A DNA stretch of 64,000 nucleotides, taken from NCBI RefSeq assembly GCF_015706575.1, contig NW_024037074.1, forward strand, positions 15,861,334-15,925,333, in the 5' to 3' direction. Position 1 is the stretch's first letter. Every line of letters begins with the position of its first letter. The position numbers were made by a program, and so were the translations under genes. Shown one piece after another: positions 1-13,175 of the stretch. Below the pieces are notes generated by a model, which had not been told where the DNA came from, made no database searches, and saw nothing but the letters and a program-made list of their open reading frames with translations. This DNA is from Patiria miniata (Eukaryota > Echinodermata > Asteroidea > Valvatida > Asterinidae).

Positions 1-1337
1 TACCTGTAATATACATGTACCAACCATATTTTACATCTAATCATGCATGCTGTTGTACTGAATAGTAAAGTACATGTATGTGTACATGTACCAACATGAC
101 CAACGTACAAATGCAGTTCCAAACGGGCATCAAGCTGCATTTACATGTAATGTCATCAATGATCAAGACATCACTTTGCATTTTTAGTACTAGCAACTGT
201 GACATTAGATAAGTCTATATGGTGGAATCCACTTAAAGGTATAGTCCATCATTTGTAATTTGTGCATTTTGTTCGTTTGAAGCAACAAAAGTGTTCAAAA
301 TCTAAAGCAGGGTGCTGAACAACTAGCCTGATGAAGTTTCAGCTCAGCTTCAGCTGTATATTTCGTGAAAAACAACATTCTAGGATCTCGATTTCAGATC
401 AAAAGTTGCTGAATCATGTTTTGAATTGGGCCTGAATTCAGCGTCCGAGACACGTTCTCACTAGCCAATTGCAGCTACGCGATGTTGCGCACCGATCCGA
501 CGAATTATAGCAACTGCGTGCGCGTGTGCATCGTGTCATTACTTGCGCGCTTCGCCGAATAAAAAAACCGAACTACTAACAGAAATTTCCAACAGTGTTT
601 TTTAAGACGCACCGTTGGAAAGGCCTTCTTTCATTGATTTCTTCAAAAAGACAGCTTGCTAGAAAGAATAATTTCACAGGGAGTTTAGTCCCCTTACTAT
701 CTTTCAACCAGGTATGTTTTTCAACAATAATTACGCCAGTTACTTTTTGGATAGCTGCAAATGATGGACTCGGGCTTTAAAGCTTGCCATCAATTAAGGG
801 CTCAGGTAGCATGTATACAGTCTGAACCACTCCCCTCCCCCCAACCCCCAGTTTTGGTTTCAAATGGACAAATTAATTTTTCTTTCTTTCTTGATGTAAA
901 TACCTGGGACTTGGTCACAGCCTCAACTGACATAGTATAACTGTTTGCAGCTCACAGAGTGAATTACATGTACATGTACTTTCAGTCCTCTACTTCCATG
1001 GACTCGGTCATTGTCAGCACACAAGTACCTCTAACCTGTCGCAAAGAGAGAAAATGACAAACACTTGAACATCGATGCCGCTGGGTGCTGATACCTATGT
1101 AAAGATCCTTGGGGTTGTGCTTAGTTGTATGAAAATTAGTCTACTGTATTTTGCAACATGAATGCACGTAAACAGACATGCTCATACATGTACACTAGAG
1201 CTCTTTTGAGTGGCCACACCTCACAATCCACTGTTCGTGCATTAAGACCATATGGACAATGTGTCACCAATATTTCCCCAATAAACCAACCAATCTCTTT
1301 ATGTTTGCTCTCCCCCCCCCCCCCCAACCTCTGCAAG
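1..1337. other. Intronic/upstream DNA left of the Rab27 exons
   Basis: I see no convincing coding exon here. Rab27 exons for the P-loop and switch I should lie upstream on the + strand, but I could not find them, so they are probably left of the window. The stretch contains several ACATGTA-type palindromic words (about positions 15-100 and 965-985) and a C-rich tract just before the acceptor of the first recognised exon. A short open frame at 595-780 has no recognisable similarity. Confidence 0.5.
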
Positions 1338-2469
1338 GTTTCGTAGTCTAACGACAGCGTTCTTCCGTGACGCCATGGGTTTCCTTCTCCTCTTTGATCT
1401 GACTAATGAGCAGTCCTTTATCAACATCCGTAACTGGATGACGCAGCTACAGATGCACGCCTACTGCGAGAACCCGGACATTGTCCTGTGCGGCAACAAG
1501 TCCGACCTGGAAGAGAACAGAGCCATCTCAGACGAGAGGGCCAAAGAAATGGCGGAAAAGTACGGGTGAGTACGGGCTTGATTTTATTCCATTATTTATG
1601 GATCTTCTGAATATTCATAAAGTGTAAAATTTAAAAATATATACAACCCAGACTCTGAAAGATTCTCATGAAATGTATAATCAAGTCCTGTTAATGAAAA
1701 TTATTTTAAAAATTCAAAGGATGACATTAAGCATGAATTTTCTGCAACTAATAATACTTGAAGAGCAATATACCGGTGACAAGACTGAAAAAATAATTTC
1801 CTCATCGAAAGGGTCCATTTCTCATTAGTGGTTGTATTAATTTCCATTCTTGCCTTTCGCCATGCATCAGTTCCAGTTTTGTCCTGCAGGCTGCCTTCAT
1901 CAAAATATTGAATTACAATTAATGGGCCTGCCATATCATATTACAACACGGTTGATATATATGGCAGATATTGCAATGCTCTGGCAATTTTTGGGGGGGG
2001 TTGGATGTGGAGGAAGATGTACATGTATATGATAGGCATGACTTAGCCATCTGCACACACAGAATTCCAATTCAGCCTGTTCAAGCTTGAGAGCTTCAAA
2101 ATAAAGACGGGTACTTGTAGCTCAGCGTAGCACCTGCTCATAAAAGAGAAGCAATTTAGGCAAAATATCCAGTACACCTGACACTTGTGAGCTCCGACTA
2201 AAGATCAGTATTGATTTTTCAACCCACCATGCTTCCCCCTTACTCCTCCGTCTTCATCAAACAGGTTGCCTTACTTTGAGACAAGCGCTAAGACGGGGAA
2301 CAACATCAGTAAAGCCATCGAGTGCCTGCTAGACAACGTCATGCTGCGCATGGAACGCAGCGTGGACAAGAGCCAGTTTCCCGGAGCGGTGGTCGCCCAC
2401 GGCAACGGCCGCGGATTGCCCATGGAAGTGGACGAGGCCGGAGAAGGTAGAGGTGGCTGTGCATGTTAG
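1338..2469 (+). CDS. RAB27: Rab27 small GTPase, last two coding exons (5' end outside window)
   Basis: Two exons are visible: 1338-1565 and 2265-2469. The first begins after an AG acceptor and reads [20 protein letters not shown], the switch II/RabF segment typical of Rab27, followed by [25 protein letters not shown] (G4 motif NKSD) and AEKYG. The junction GG|G restores glycine, and exon two continues [11 protein letters not shown] (G5 motif SAK), then RMERSVDKS. It ends in C-A-C-stop, a CXC double geranylgeranylation signal as in Rab27A/B. The donor is GTGAGT at 1566 and the acceptor CAG at 2262-2264. Rab27 recruits effectors such as synaptotagmin-like proteins to secretory granules and lysosome-related organelles (family knowledge). 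The P-loop exon(s) are not in the window, so the gene is partial because of the window edge rather than broken. Paralog A versus B cannot be assigned; an invertebrate would normally have one Rab27. Confidence 0.93.
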
Positions 2470-5400
2470 TCCCAGTCCCGGACAAAGAAAGAAAAAGTTT
2501 GGTAGGACCACTTTGTGGATAAGAAGGTCTTTCCTTTTGCTCGGTTTTTCCCGTTTCAGTGCATCAGGTACTTGTTGATGCCTGATGGTTAGTCTGGGTT
2601 TTCCACCCACTAATTTGAATCCCACTTGGATTAAGATTCAGTGGTGAAGGTGTTGGACTAAAGTTCTGAAGGAAACGCTAGTTCTCTGGCAAAACAATTC
2701 CAGCATTCTGAATGTCGTTGAAGTAAATCCCAATTCGTCCTAAAACTCTCACAAAACCCTTGGAATTTATTTAACTACTGGTGTTGTGTAGTTAAATTTA
2801 AAAGAGAAAAACCTGGGTGCCTAGGAGCGCACTTGACCAAGGTTGGAGCCGACTATAGCACCTTCGCTTTGGCTGTAAAAGGGTAATTTATTTGCTAAAT
2901 GTAGAAAGAGGAAAGGGTTTTATAAAAATAATATACATATTTCTGAAAAGTTTGGCTTTGTCTTTTATTAGACATCAGGTGTGCTTTCAGTTTATACCAC
3001 CGAGAAAAAAAACTCTTAGCAGGAAGAAACTGTCACACTTTGACTTTGCAGTGAAGAACCGTTTTTAAAATACAAGAAAACGGGCCAAAAAGGTCTCTGT
3101 CGCCGTCTGTTGTTTGGAACGTTCAGTTTTTGGGGGAATTTGAGGTGAACTTATCAATTCCTGTCAATGTCTTTAGAACCGGAACATTGCAGCACAACTT
3201 GTTAGCTGTACAATGTAATGGTTGTAGTAAAATTGTGGCATTGAGATTCTGTGTCTAGCAATACAACACATGCAGTCATTACAACATAGGCTTGCTACGT
3301 TATGTTATGTGGTTACCAATTGAGTTTGTGGGCTTATGTAAAGTGCATACGTGTTTAAAATATATGACTAAAGCCAAAATAGGGTGAAATACATGTAAGG
3401 TACATGTGCGTGCATGAAGATGGTTGGGCCAACGTTGCGGAGAGCTGCGTAAATGCCTCAGTGGAAAATCCCCACAAAAAAGTTGGAAGTAAACATTTAT
3501 GTTAAAAGTAACTCAAAAGCCCAATTACGTATCGTATAGACAGGTAACTGTACATGGGATTCATTGATGGGGGATTTTTTTTGAGATGGAAATATGTTTG
3601 AAACAGACTCTGGTGAGGTACTGTACGCTACAGTAACATTCCGGACAGAAGGATGTCATTATTTGTTTATTTTCACATTCCCTACTTTGTTGTGTTACAG
3701 TTAATTTATAGTGTGGGTAAGGTGGGTAGAGGTTTGTAGAGTAGAGAGGGCCAATATATGCCTTATATTGCCTGACTAGAAGTAACAAATGCACGAGTAT
3801 GAGACTTGGGCGATGTAAAAAATAAAGGAGTATTTTTTAAGGACAAAAGGAAATCGACGATTGTTGAAAATCACTGTTTTATAAGTTTACCTTGCAATGT
3901 GTCAGTGTGAAGCATTTGAATTTAATTGCTCATAGACTGGTTGACTAGAGATCAACTGAAATTTTTCTTGTTATGTATCATGTGATGTAGTGTTCCATAT
4001 TTTGCACTCGCAAAAAAAAAAAGCAGCAAAAAACAACATTTAATACAGTTGCTGAAGATTTAAGTCAATGTTAAAGCAACTTAGTCGTGAACATTTGCTT
4101 CGAAAAATCGTTGGGTTTCACTTTCATTATTCAACTCGGATATTTTCTTTCATAAAAATAAGAAACAGTAGCAACAAATTTGTTCTCAACTCCAATAATT
4201 TTGTGTCACAGAAATCACAAAGTATAATTTAAACTTCTCACTTCCATTCATTCATCTCATTATTTATGAAGTTAATCTTGAATAAGGCAGTATTTTTTTT
4301 ATATTGATTGATTGTACAGGGCACATACATGTAGGTTCATTTTCGCCACTTGTTTGAAACAGAGAATACATGCACCGTAAATATGACAAACCAAAGTTAC
4401 ATGTAAGCTACATTTGTATGAAGGAAAAAAGCAGCTTTACTGGTTTTTGAACAATCTCTCGGAGTCTTGAACATTTTTATTAGTATTTAAAAAAAAAGTA
4501 CTGTTTTTGTCAACATACATGTATTGATGATCGTATACATGTGACTGACCATTGTTGCAGCATATCTGCAGCATTATATTGAAATATCAGTGTAGTATTT
4601 AGGCTTCATTTGCACGCCATAGCTATTGGACCGATGTGCTCAGTGAAAATGCACCTTACTCCATTATCTCCTCCTCAATCCAGTCGATCACGTTTAGTAC
4701 ACTAGGGCGGCAAACGCTAGACTTGTTCAGTCCAACAATAGTCTGAAGTACGTTGCAACTCATGCTTGCCAATAGGTGGACTACTCTGCAATCTGAATGT
4801 GGAATAATTTTCATCTCAGAACACACAAAAAGACAGGGAAATGGGGAAAAATGATAATGGTGTCAGAATCAGAACTCTCTTGTTTACAAAAAAAAATATC
4901 AAATTTTGTATTCAAATATTTCATTCATTGATTTAAAAAATAAATAAAATTTTGTATTTAGGAAAAATTCTTTGTTTGCCATGTGGGTCTTTCCATATAT
5001 TATTTTTAACATAATGGGTATTTAAATGTATAATTTTCTATTGGAAAAAAATTAACTATCTTATGATCTGATATACATGTATATTTATAACCAATTTTGC
5101 ATTCTTTCACAAATGTCCAAACTATGTAAAAGTGATTTGAATCTTGTATTCATATTATATAACAGTTATAATTTAAGAAGGCACATGGCACATATATGTC
5201 TTGATAAGTACTAACATGGTCAACTAGTGTGTTTTAAAAAGATTATAAATGCACTTGTATATTTCTGGGAGGCTAATTTCAGTGACAATTTCAAGTTTGA
5301 CATAATTTGGTTACCGACCCTAAATGATAGAATTTAATTGACAATCACCAAAGTCCGATACCACACATCGGATTACTTTAGAATATCAAAAATGCACAAC

Positions 5401-8085
5401 ATGCCCAGTTTAGCCGGTCAGTGCCGGCGGCCCAGCTACTACACATAAAGTTGCTCAACTCAAGGTTCAGAATGACTATCTCGTTACACGATCAACTCTC
5501 ACAGCTCTACTCGCTAACATGAAGGTGCAGTGATATCCTTTCATGTTTTTGTGTGTACTCTTAAAATATTTCCCTACTTTGGGAGGGGTAAACTGTCTCT
5601 CTGTCGATGTTTATGGTGTAAATCGATGAGGACACACATGTAAGCATCATCGAGTAAAACTGAGGACAGGAGTCAAATCAAGGACGATTAGAAAACGTTT
5701 ACAAAATCCACGGGAGCTGTTGCAAAACAAATTATAGTGTAAACAAAAGATCGATGATGAGGAACAATAGAATTAAATCCTTGACTTACACCATAAACAA
5801 ACTTGCTGGTTTGTATGTATGTGTTTGTTGGGAGGGGGGACATTTCCCTGAATCCTCCCCTCGCCCATGCCCATGCTCTCGTTTGAAGAATTGTGCGAGC
5901 AGACTTCTCCATTCTCGTTAAAATTGCTTAATTAACACTTCACAATATTCAAATAGGGTCATTTTACACTGGGATATATTTTTGTTTCTATTTAATAACA
6001 TGTAATAAGTATATGTGTTTCAATTTCTCGTAAGATTCCCCTTCATCCAAATAAAGCTATATATAATTATATTATTTATGGAATTTCCATATTCACCTTG
6101 CCAGTACAGGGTTTTCTGTCAGTGTATTCAAATCAAATTTGTTTAAAAACAGGAGGAATATTGAAACTATTATTGATATTTTGGAAAAGTGTTTTTTTGG
6201 GGAAAGAACAATTAAGTATAAAAGAAATCTTAAACTAAACAATTCACCTCAGTTTGAGCCAGTACTGATGAGTTTCTCGTTAATAATTTTCTCTTTATTG
6301 TCTTCAGAATCCCACAAGAGGTGTGGGATTTTGGTGGACTATTATGCTTAATTTGTTGCCAGTGTGTAACAATGAGTATGCCTTGCTGTAATGTTGCATT
6401 GTTACTGTAGCCAGTATAACTACATTTTTGCCTGAGGTTGTCAAAGTACTTTTATTGCACTAGATGGAAAAAGATTCGTTTAAAATCTTTAAACGGTTTA
6501 TTTGATTGATTTTTATAAAGCAAAGAATCGACCTTGCAGCTTATGTTGTAATTTAAAGTGAGGTATGTAATTCAGAGAAGTTATCATCAGATGTTTTAAA
6601 ACTTTACCAATTTACAGGTAATGACAAAGTGTTATTGCAGTTTACCAACTTGAATTGCAGTTTCCGAAATATAATGCTCTGCTCTCACAAAATGAGATGT
6701 AAGCCACCAATATGCTATTAAATCATTCTAAAGATACATCTCCAAATTATCTACTTTAAGAACACTGAACGCCAGATATCTTAAAGATTTCATCAACCTA
6801 AGTATCTATCGACATCAACATTTCTGTATTTAATAACACAGCTTTTCCTGAAATATTCAGATCATTGAGATCTCTTGACTATAAATGTCAACTCATTATG
6901 TGAGAGCACGTCACATAGTCCAACACAAGCTAAAATTATTCCAACAAGTCTTTTTACATATGCATATGTAAAAAACTATTCATATATAATGAAGAGGAGT
7001 TGGTAGTATAGGAGGAACATTTAGTACCTTGAATGGGTGTGGGGTTCAGAATAGTGAGGAGGGTAGCGGTAAAGTGTTGAATGGCAAGGCAGTATCAGAG
7101 CACAGGACCAAAACACATGACCAAGGCCTATATTAAGACTGAGGCCTAACAGTTCGACATATTTTTGTTGAAATTTTAATGGAGCTTCTAAGCAAAAACC
7201 AACAATTTTAGTTGAAATTGTAAATGCTCAGTAAAATATTAGCAGACATCCAGTCACAAGCAATATGAATCACGTGAATTATTAGCTGGTAACCTTATTT
7301 TGCTGATTAATACTTTTTCCCAACTTAGAAAATCTGTTAGCTTATCCCAGCTCGGTCCTTGGATAATGTCTGGCTTGTTCATGTGTAATGATAAATTTGT
7401 TAATGAAAGTACAGTGTTCAAGTAATACACGTCGGTTATTTAAGATAAAAGAACGCCTGTGTTATGCAACTGTTAGCTTTGTGCCGATATGTAGTGCAGT
7501 ATGAAATACACAACAAAGCAGGATTTATTTTTCAAACTTATTTAAGAGTTATTTTTGTGAATATATTGGCTACTGTAAAAAAAAAAATGGCAAAAGAAAA
7601 AAGCCAAAAATGAATTGTATTAATTTTCAGCCTTGTAATATGCATGCATGTGTAATTAACCATATGTAAATATTGTAATTCTAAATTATAAAATAGTACT
7701 GAGGAAACAAAACAGTAACGAAACTCGTCAACGACAAAATCTCACCCTTCAACGTTGAAATTGTAATAAAGGCACTTCCGTAGGACTGAAACTTTTCTAT
7801 AGACTCATATACACGTATACTTTTTGGGTTTAAAAAAGCTAACAAATCATGTTAAAATAAACCTGTAAAATAAAGTTTTAGAGGAAAGCTTATTAGAATT
7901 ACAGATAATCGAGTTGCTTACGTTTGTTCGTGTCCAGGAGTTAATTTCAAACCTAAACCCCATGGATATTTAAACGTACATGAAGGAGGAAAACATCTAC
8001 CGTTACCAGATGTGATCTGCTCTTTTCTCCAAAGTTACTTCATTTCCCCACCACCCTTGTTTAATCATATCAACTTCAGGATGCG
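2470..8085. other. Rab27 3' region and intergenic AT-rich DNA
   Basis: No coding exon is recognised. The left part is presumably the Rab27 3' UTR. AATAAA hexamers occur at several places, including 6050-6055, so the transcript end cannot be fixed by eye. The right part precedes the convergent thioredoxin-like gene, whose stop codon is at 8086-8088. A plus-strand TTTATT at 7524-7529 (AATAAA on the minus strand) is one candidate polyadenylation signal for that gene. Confidence 0.4.
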
Positions 8086-11000
8086 TCAAACTGCTTTTTT
8101 GTTCCCGACATCCGAGAGCTCCCGCCTACGAAAGACGCAGATGTAGATGATGTATAACAACAAAGAAGTCACGACTATCGTAATTCCAATGGCCTGCAAT
8201 TGAAAAACAGATGCAGTAAAAAGAATATAGACCGAAAATTACAAGTATATGTTTATTTTCCCAATTCCCCCCTCAATTATTCACCCACGCCTGCCAAGCC
8301 TGTCTTTGGCCTCTGTGGAAGGAAAGTCAATTTGTGATTGTAGCTCAAAATAGTTTTCTTAAAGGGTACTCGCCCAACAAATAGGCCTATAACCACAATG
8401 TTATGTGATATAATCGGGGTTTTTTTTGGCATGTAAGCATTTTTTCTTCTGCACTCCACAACAGTTCACCATCTCCTTCCCCATAACGACTGGAACCACA
8501 TCTGAAATTTGTATCAACGTTCTTGGACGTCTTGATAACACAACCTCACTTTCACATCTCCCTCGCCGAATCTCCGTTTCATCTCACGTCAGGCTTCACC
8601 TACGCATACCTCTATTTTTTTCAAAAGGATTAATAATCTTACCTTTATATTCGAACTCGCTATAACAAATGCTGTCGCTCTGTAAAAAGGGTGAACAAGT
8701 GAGAATTTCAGAATTTCTATTGTGCGCAGTTATATCACGTGCCATGCACTTGTTAACAATTTTTTAATGCGAACATTTTCTTGGTTCACTGCAGATCTTT
8801 CTGCACAGCGCCTCCAAGAAATACCAAGCTATATGAAATGACATGAACATTATGAATGATTAAGATCAAAATGATATGAAATAGCTTACAGTTTGCTTAG
8901 TTTACTGGGCACTTCTTCTTTCTCTATCTTCAGATGTCCTTCTTTGGCAAAGTGGACTATGCTCTCTGGTGTCAGCTCGATAAGAGGCAGCGTGCACCAG
9001 TATGCTTGACCTTGCTTTAAGCTGTTAGCCAAGAAACAATGTGAAGTATATTGTTATAACGAAAACAACGAAATTTAATGTAGTTTCATCACCGGTTAAC
9101 AATAATAATGATACCAATATACCAAAGGCCGCATACTTACAGAACAACAATCGGCAGTTTCTTCGGATCCACGTTAAACCGCTTGAAAAGGCCAGCCTCG
9201 GTCCCCACGTCAACGTATCCGAACTCGATTTCACCTTTTAGCCTTAGGAAAAAAGTACCTCCGAAATAAGAATTTGCGATTGATGTCTTTGTGAAGCATT
9301 AATATTTCAAACAATCTATTCAAAAAAGGAGGTACAAGTACACTGTACTATTACAGTTTGGTATCGCTAAGGAAGTGTGAATATCTACAAACCTAGATGC
9401 TGCGTTCTCCCAAGTCGCCATGAAACCATCACAACCAACCGCATCCACGTCACAGCTAAAGAAGAAAGAAGAAAGAAACTTATTCCGTCGCTGTTAAATC
9501 TTTGCTGTTATCAATAGGTTTTACAAACTGAGTGTTGTTACCCGGTACTTTATTCCTCCTTAGTCTTAATTGTTTAATTTTATACCACAGTTGAGAATAT
9601 ACTGCTTGTTTATAGTCAAATACAAGAGCGGTCATTGAGCACAATACGTTTATTTAACTGTAAACCAAACTATTGACACGACTTGTCAATCACATGGAAA
9701 AACTGGCTAGGCTATGCTGATTTTTTTTTTCTGTTTCCAGGCCATATTTGGTCTGATACTTTTCAGGTCATAATGACACTTCTCTGAATTATCTTCCACG
9801 TCATTTGACCCATGCAGAAACTTTGGCAACAGTGTCGTTTTTATCTGAAAAGTTAATATGGCCTGGTACGTTTATAAAGAGTGCATAGTTTATCGGTGCA
9901 ATGACTTACAAATGAACGAGCCACTGCAACGTGGAGGTAGGGTCTTTGGTTCCCTCTGTCTCTTTGTCAAAATTTGCGTCCGTCAGTGACCAGCCCCGGA
10001 CCTCAAGATTGGCAAACGCCCAACTCACCAAAGATTCTGCGTTTAAATCGCCTGGGAAAAAAAGCGACAAAGTTAATAGCTCATGTTTTACAGTTAAGAT
10101 TTACAATATGTTCCGAACCCTGCTACAATCAAGGCATAGCATATCAGTGTGCTGAGAAACTGGTATCTATTTTGGTTGATATACATGTACAGTTAACGAT
10201 ACACCGCGTGTTTATTCCATACAGTCGTATAACATCGCAGATTGTGAAGTTTCGGTTTCTCCCTCATCAACGCCTTGATGGACCGCGCCGAACACAGCAG
10301 GGCTCAGCAGGGCTGATTATGTTTGGTGTACTGGCTGGCTTTGCTTCACTTTGGAATGATTTGGTTTCCCAGAAGCCTTATGCCATCATTTAAAAATTGG
10401 GTGTAAAACTTGTTTTCAAGTGAATAAAGATGGCATCCAAATTGCTGTTTTGTGCTTTTACAATAGGCCCACACCTGGATAGAAAGTTGTGCAAAATTTC
10501 ACATGGTGTCGAAAGGTGAGTCCACACATCACTACGACTTAAACCTTTGCACTGGAATGCTTGCTCATATAGTTCCTTGCTATGTGGTAACATTGACAAA
10601 TGTCACCATTTCAGTTCGAGTGTTACCTTCGTATAAGATCGGCACCCCGTCCCTGAAAAAGAACACGGTGGGTAGCCACCTCAGGTTGAACCTGACCAGG
10701 AGCTTGGGATCCGTCACTTCGTAAAAATTCACGCTCACTACCTCCTTGGAATCGTCCTCCATCTGCCAGAACTTGCGAGCTGCCTCCCGGAAATGCGGTC
10801 GGAATCTCTCGCACTCATCACAACCTTCGGAGACTTGGATACGCAGGAATAAAAAAATAGTAAGAAACAGAGAAACTTTTCCACTTGGCCAATACATTTT
10901 TGGGATATTAAACATTGAATGACGTAGCAATCATGGTATTTGTGTAAATTAGTGTGAACAGGCATTGCAGTTACTGTGTGGACCTCTGGACTAAAGATGT

Positions 11001-13175
11001 CCACATCGTGCAGATAAAAGTGAAGACGTTGTGTGGACTTGCCCACGTTCGCACAACTTCACCCTCTCTGGAAAACAGTTTTAGAAGATTTTGTTGGGTT
11101 GGGTTATCAGTCGCAAAATGAAGAGGAACACTTAAGGATATCGTTATAAAAAAAATCGAGTTGAAAGAGTCTTCACAGTGCGATTAAAAAAAATTCTCCG
11201 TTTTTGGAATGTCCAAACTATAGGTATACGTAAACATGTGTGAGTGACCGTAGCTATGTGAGCACGTTCTTTATTTTATATCCTATAAAGAGGGCCCTAA
11301 TATGCAGGATGCATTTCTTGGTCAGAGTTTTGAAAGTTGTCTGTTTTCTTTTTTGTTCGAACACTGACATTTTTGACATGGTTTACTTAAGAAGTGTCTC
11401 AGTTAAATGAACGTGGTCCTTAGATAGCACCAGAATTCCATGTAGCTGTTTCGCAGAAAAATCACCTATCAAATTCGATTCCCCAGTCAAAATTAACAGA
11501 AAATGGCAGAAACGACCGGTAAGCGGTAGGTGTTCAGCATCTGTGATCGCATTTCCCCCAGCTGTCACTTTTATGCAAATTGTAACAATTTTTAATTGCT
11601 GGATTATTGCGGTATTCTCAATGAGGTGTTAGGTCTGTAGGGAGCACGTGGCAGCAATGGATATCTTTGTTTTTCGAAAGGTAGACAGTGTACGGCACAA
11701 GAACAATGGTCATCTGCCATATGTTTTCGAATTTCAATGACGGACATACTCGTATATTATAATTCCGTCATTTGCACACCAAAAAGAATACAATTTGTAG
11801 AAAGCTAATAACTACAAATGGATTAAAGGCCTACATTTAAAAAATCCAAAACGACACAGATACTGTTTTTGTTTCTGTTTACATTTTCTACCTTATTTAT
11901 GGGCAATGATCAGGACGATCTTTGCCTTTAAATCATGTTTTCAGGACCAATATGACAAGGTAGGCTAAATATCTACATGTATACAGCTACAGCGTTTCTA
12001 TTTTTTACGTTTGCATTTCGCACTCAAACTCGAACCACTGTGGCATTCTGTCTTGTAAGACAAATTTGATCACAAGCCAATGAAAAATGTAGCCTAAATT
12101 TTTCGGTATTCAAAATATTTACATCTCAACTCACCGCAATAAGAATCTATAGGCAGCGTGGTATTTTGTTATGTTACCAATAGTATACCTAATGGAACAC
12201 CTTACCAAAATGTAACATGTTGTATTTCTCATCATACAACACGTCTTCGAAGTCTTTGTAAGCGAGGGAGCGGACCAACTCTTCGTCTTCCCGCAGCTTG
12301 GCACTGCCCCCTGCCTCCTCTTGTTGCCTGTTATCGAAGTAATCATCTGGATGATAATCCTCCTCCTCATCATCTTCCTCCTTGGCCGCTCCCCCTGCCC
12401 CTCTCCCTTCGAGATCACCGATTCCCCCGTCCTCGTTGTCCAAATCAGGGTCTGGGTATCTCTGGACATCTTCCTTGCCGTTCTCTTCCTCTTGCCCAAC
12501 CTCTTTGTCAATGAAAATCACGTCATCATCAGAGACAACCACTGGCTCCTCCTGTGCCCCCGGCGCTTCTCCTTTGGATACTGGATCTTTCGCGGGAAAG
12601 GTGTCCACAACCGGTTGAGGTTCGTTTCGTGACACTTTATTTTCCAGCTTACCGCCTTCTGTGACCGAGTCCTGCGATTTTGTTGGGGGATGTGAAGGTT
12701 CAGTGGAGCGTTTCTGGTTTGTATCTCTGGAAGCATCCCCTTGCTTCTTGGGTACTTCTTTGGGGTCGGGGTGTCCCGTTTGTGGTTTCTTTGAAGCACC
12801 TCCTGATTTTGGAGCCTCCTTGACATGTCCTGTGGAAGCTTTGTCAGGCTGTGAAGACTCCCGGTCGGGACTCTTACCCTCAGGAGGTTGGTTTACTTTA
12901 AGGGGCTTTTTGGGCAGATTCTCACTGACTGGTTTTTGACCAGCTGTCCGGGGCTCTGTAGTCGACGGCTCCGAGTCCGTCTCCGGCCTTGAAGTCACGC
13001 TTGCTTCTCCCTCCGTCTTGGTAGAGGCTGCCTCCGCTGCCTGTTCTTTCTTCTTGAGAATCTCCTGGTGCATTTTCAGATGCTGCTGGTGCATTGTCAG
13101 CTTGGATTGCACGGACGTTATCGCAACCAGAACATACACGCCAAAGAAGAGATTTCTCATATGCGCCATTCTCAA
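8086..13175 (-). CDS. ER thioredoxin/PDI-like transmembrane protein, exon 1a plus constant exons 2-8
   Basis: Exons, 5' to 3' on the minus strand: 13175-12206, 10833-10627, 10051-9910, 9455-9393, 9242-9141, 9021-8890, 8679-8643, 8193-8086. All junctions are GT-AG and phases match, giving 586 residues. Exon 1 encodes a signal peptide (MRNLFFGVYVLVAITSVQS; the start could be any of three nearby Met), about 260 disordered acidic/Pro/Lys residues, and the start of a thioredoxin fold. Exon 2 carries the active site SEGCDECERF, a CXXC dithiol, and the cis-Pro segment WLPTVFFFRDG. Exons 3-6 form a second thioredoxin-like domain (LTDANFD, CDGFMATWE, KKLPIVV) that lacks the first active-site Cys. The last exon holds one membrane helix and ends in KKAV, a KKXX ER-retrieval signal. 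The likely role is a type I ER disulfide/redox protein of the PDI/TMX class. The exact orthologue is not recognised. Confidence 0.85.
8627..8679 (-). other. Constant exon 7 and its donor (small 37-bp exon)
   Basis: The coding part is 8679-8643 (37 bp). It begins in phase 2 and ends in phase 0 (ATAFVIASSNIK). It links the second thioredoxin-like domain to the membrane-helix exon, and the donor GTAAGA follows at 8642. It is listed separately because the exon is easily missed by gene finders. Phase continuity on both sides supports it. Confidence 0.7.

Noticed and set aside
595..780. Possible upstream exon of Rab27 (61-codon frame)
   Set aside because: It has none of the P-loop or switch I sequence expected and no similarity to Rab27.
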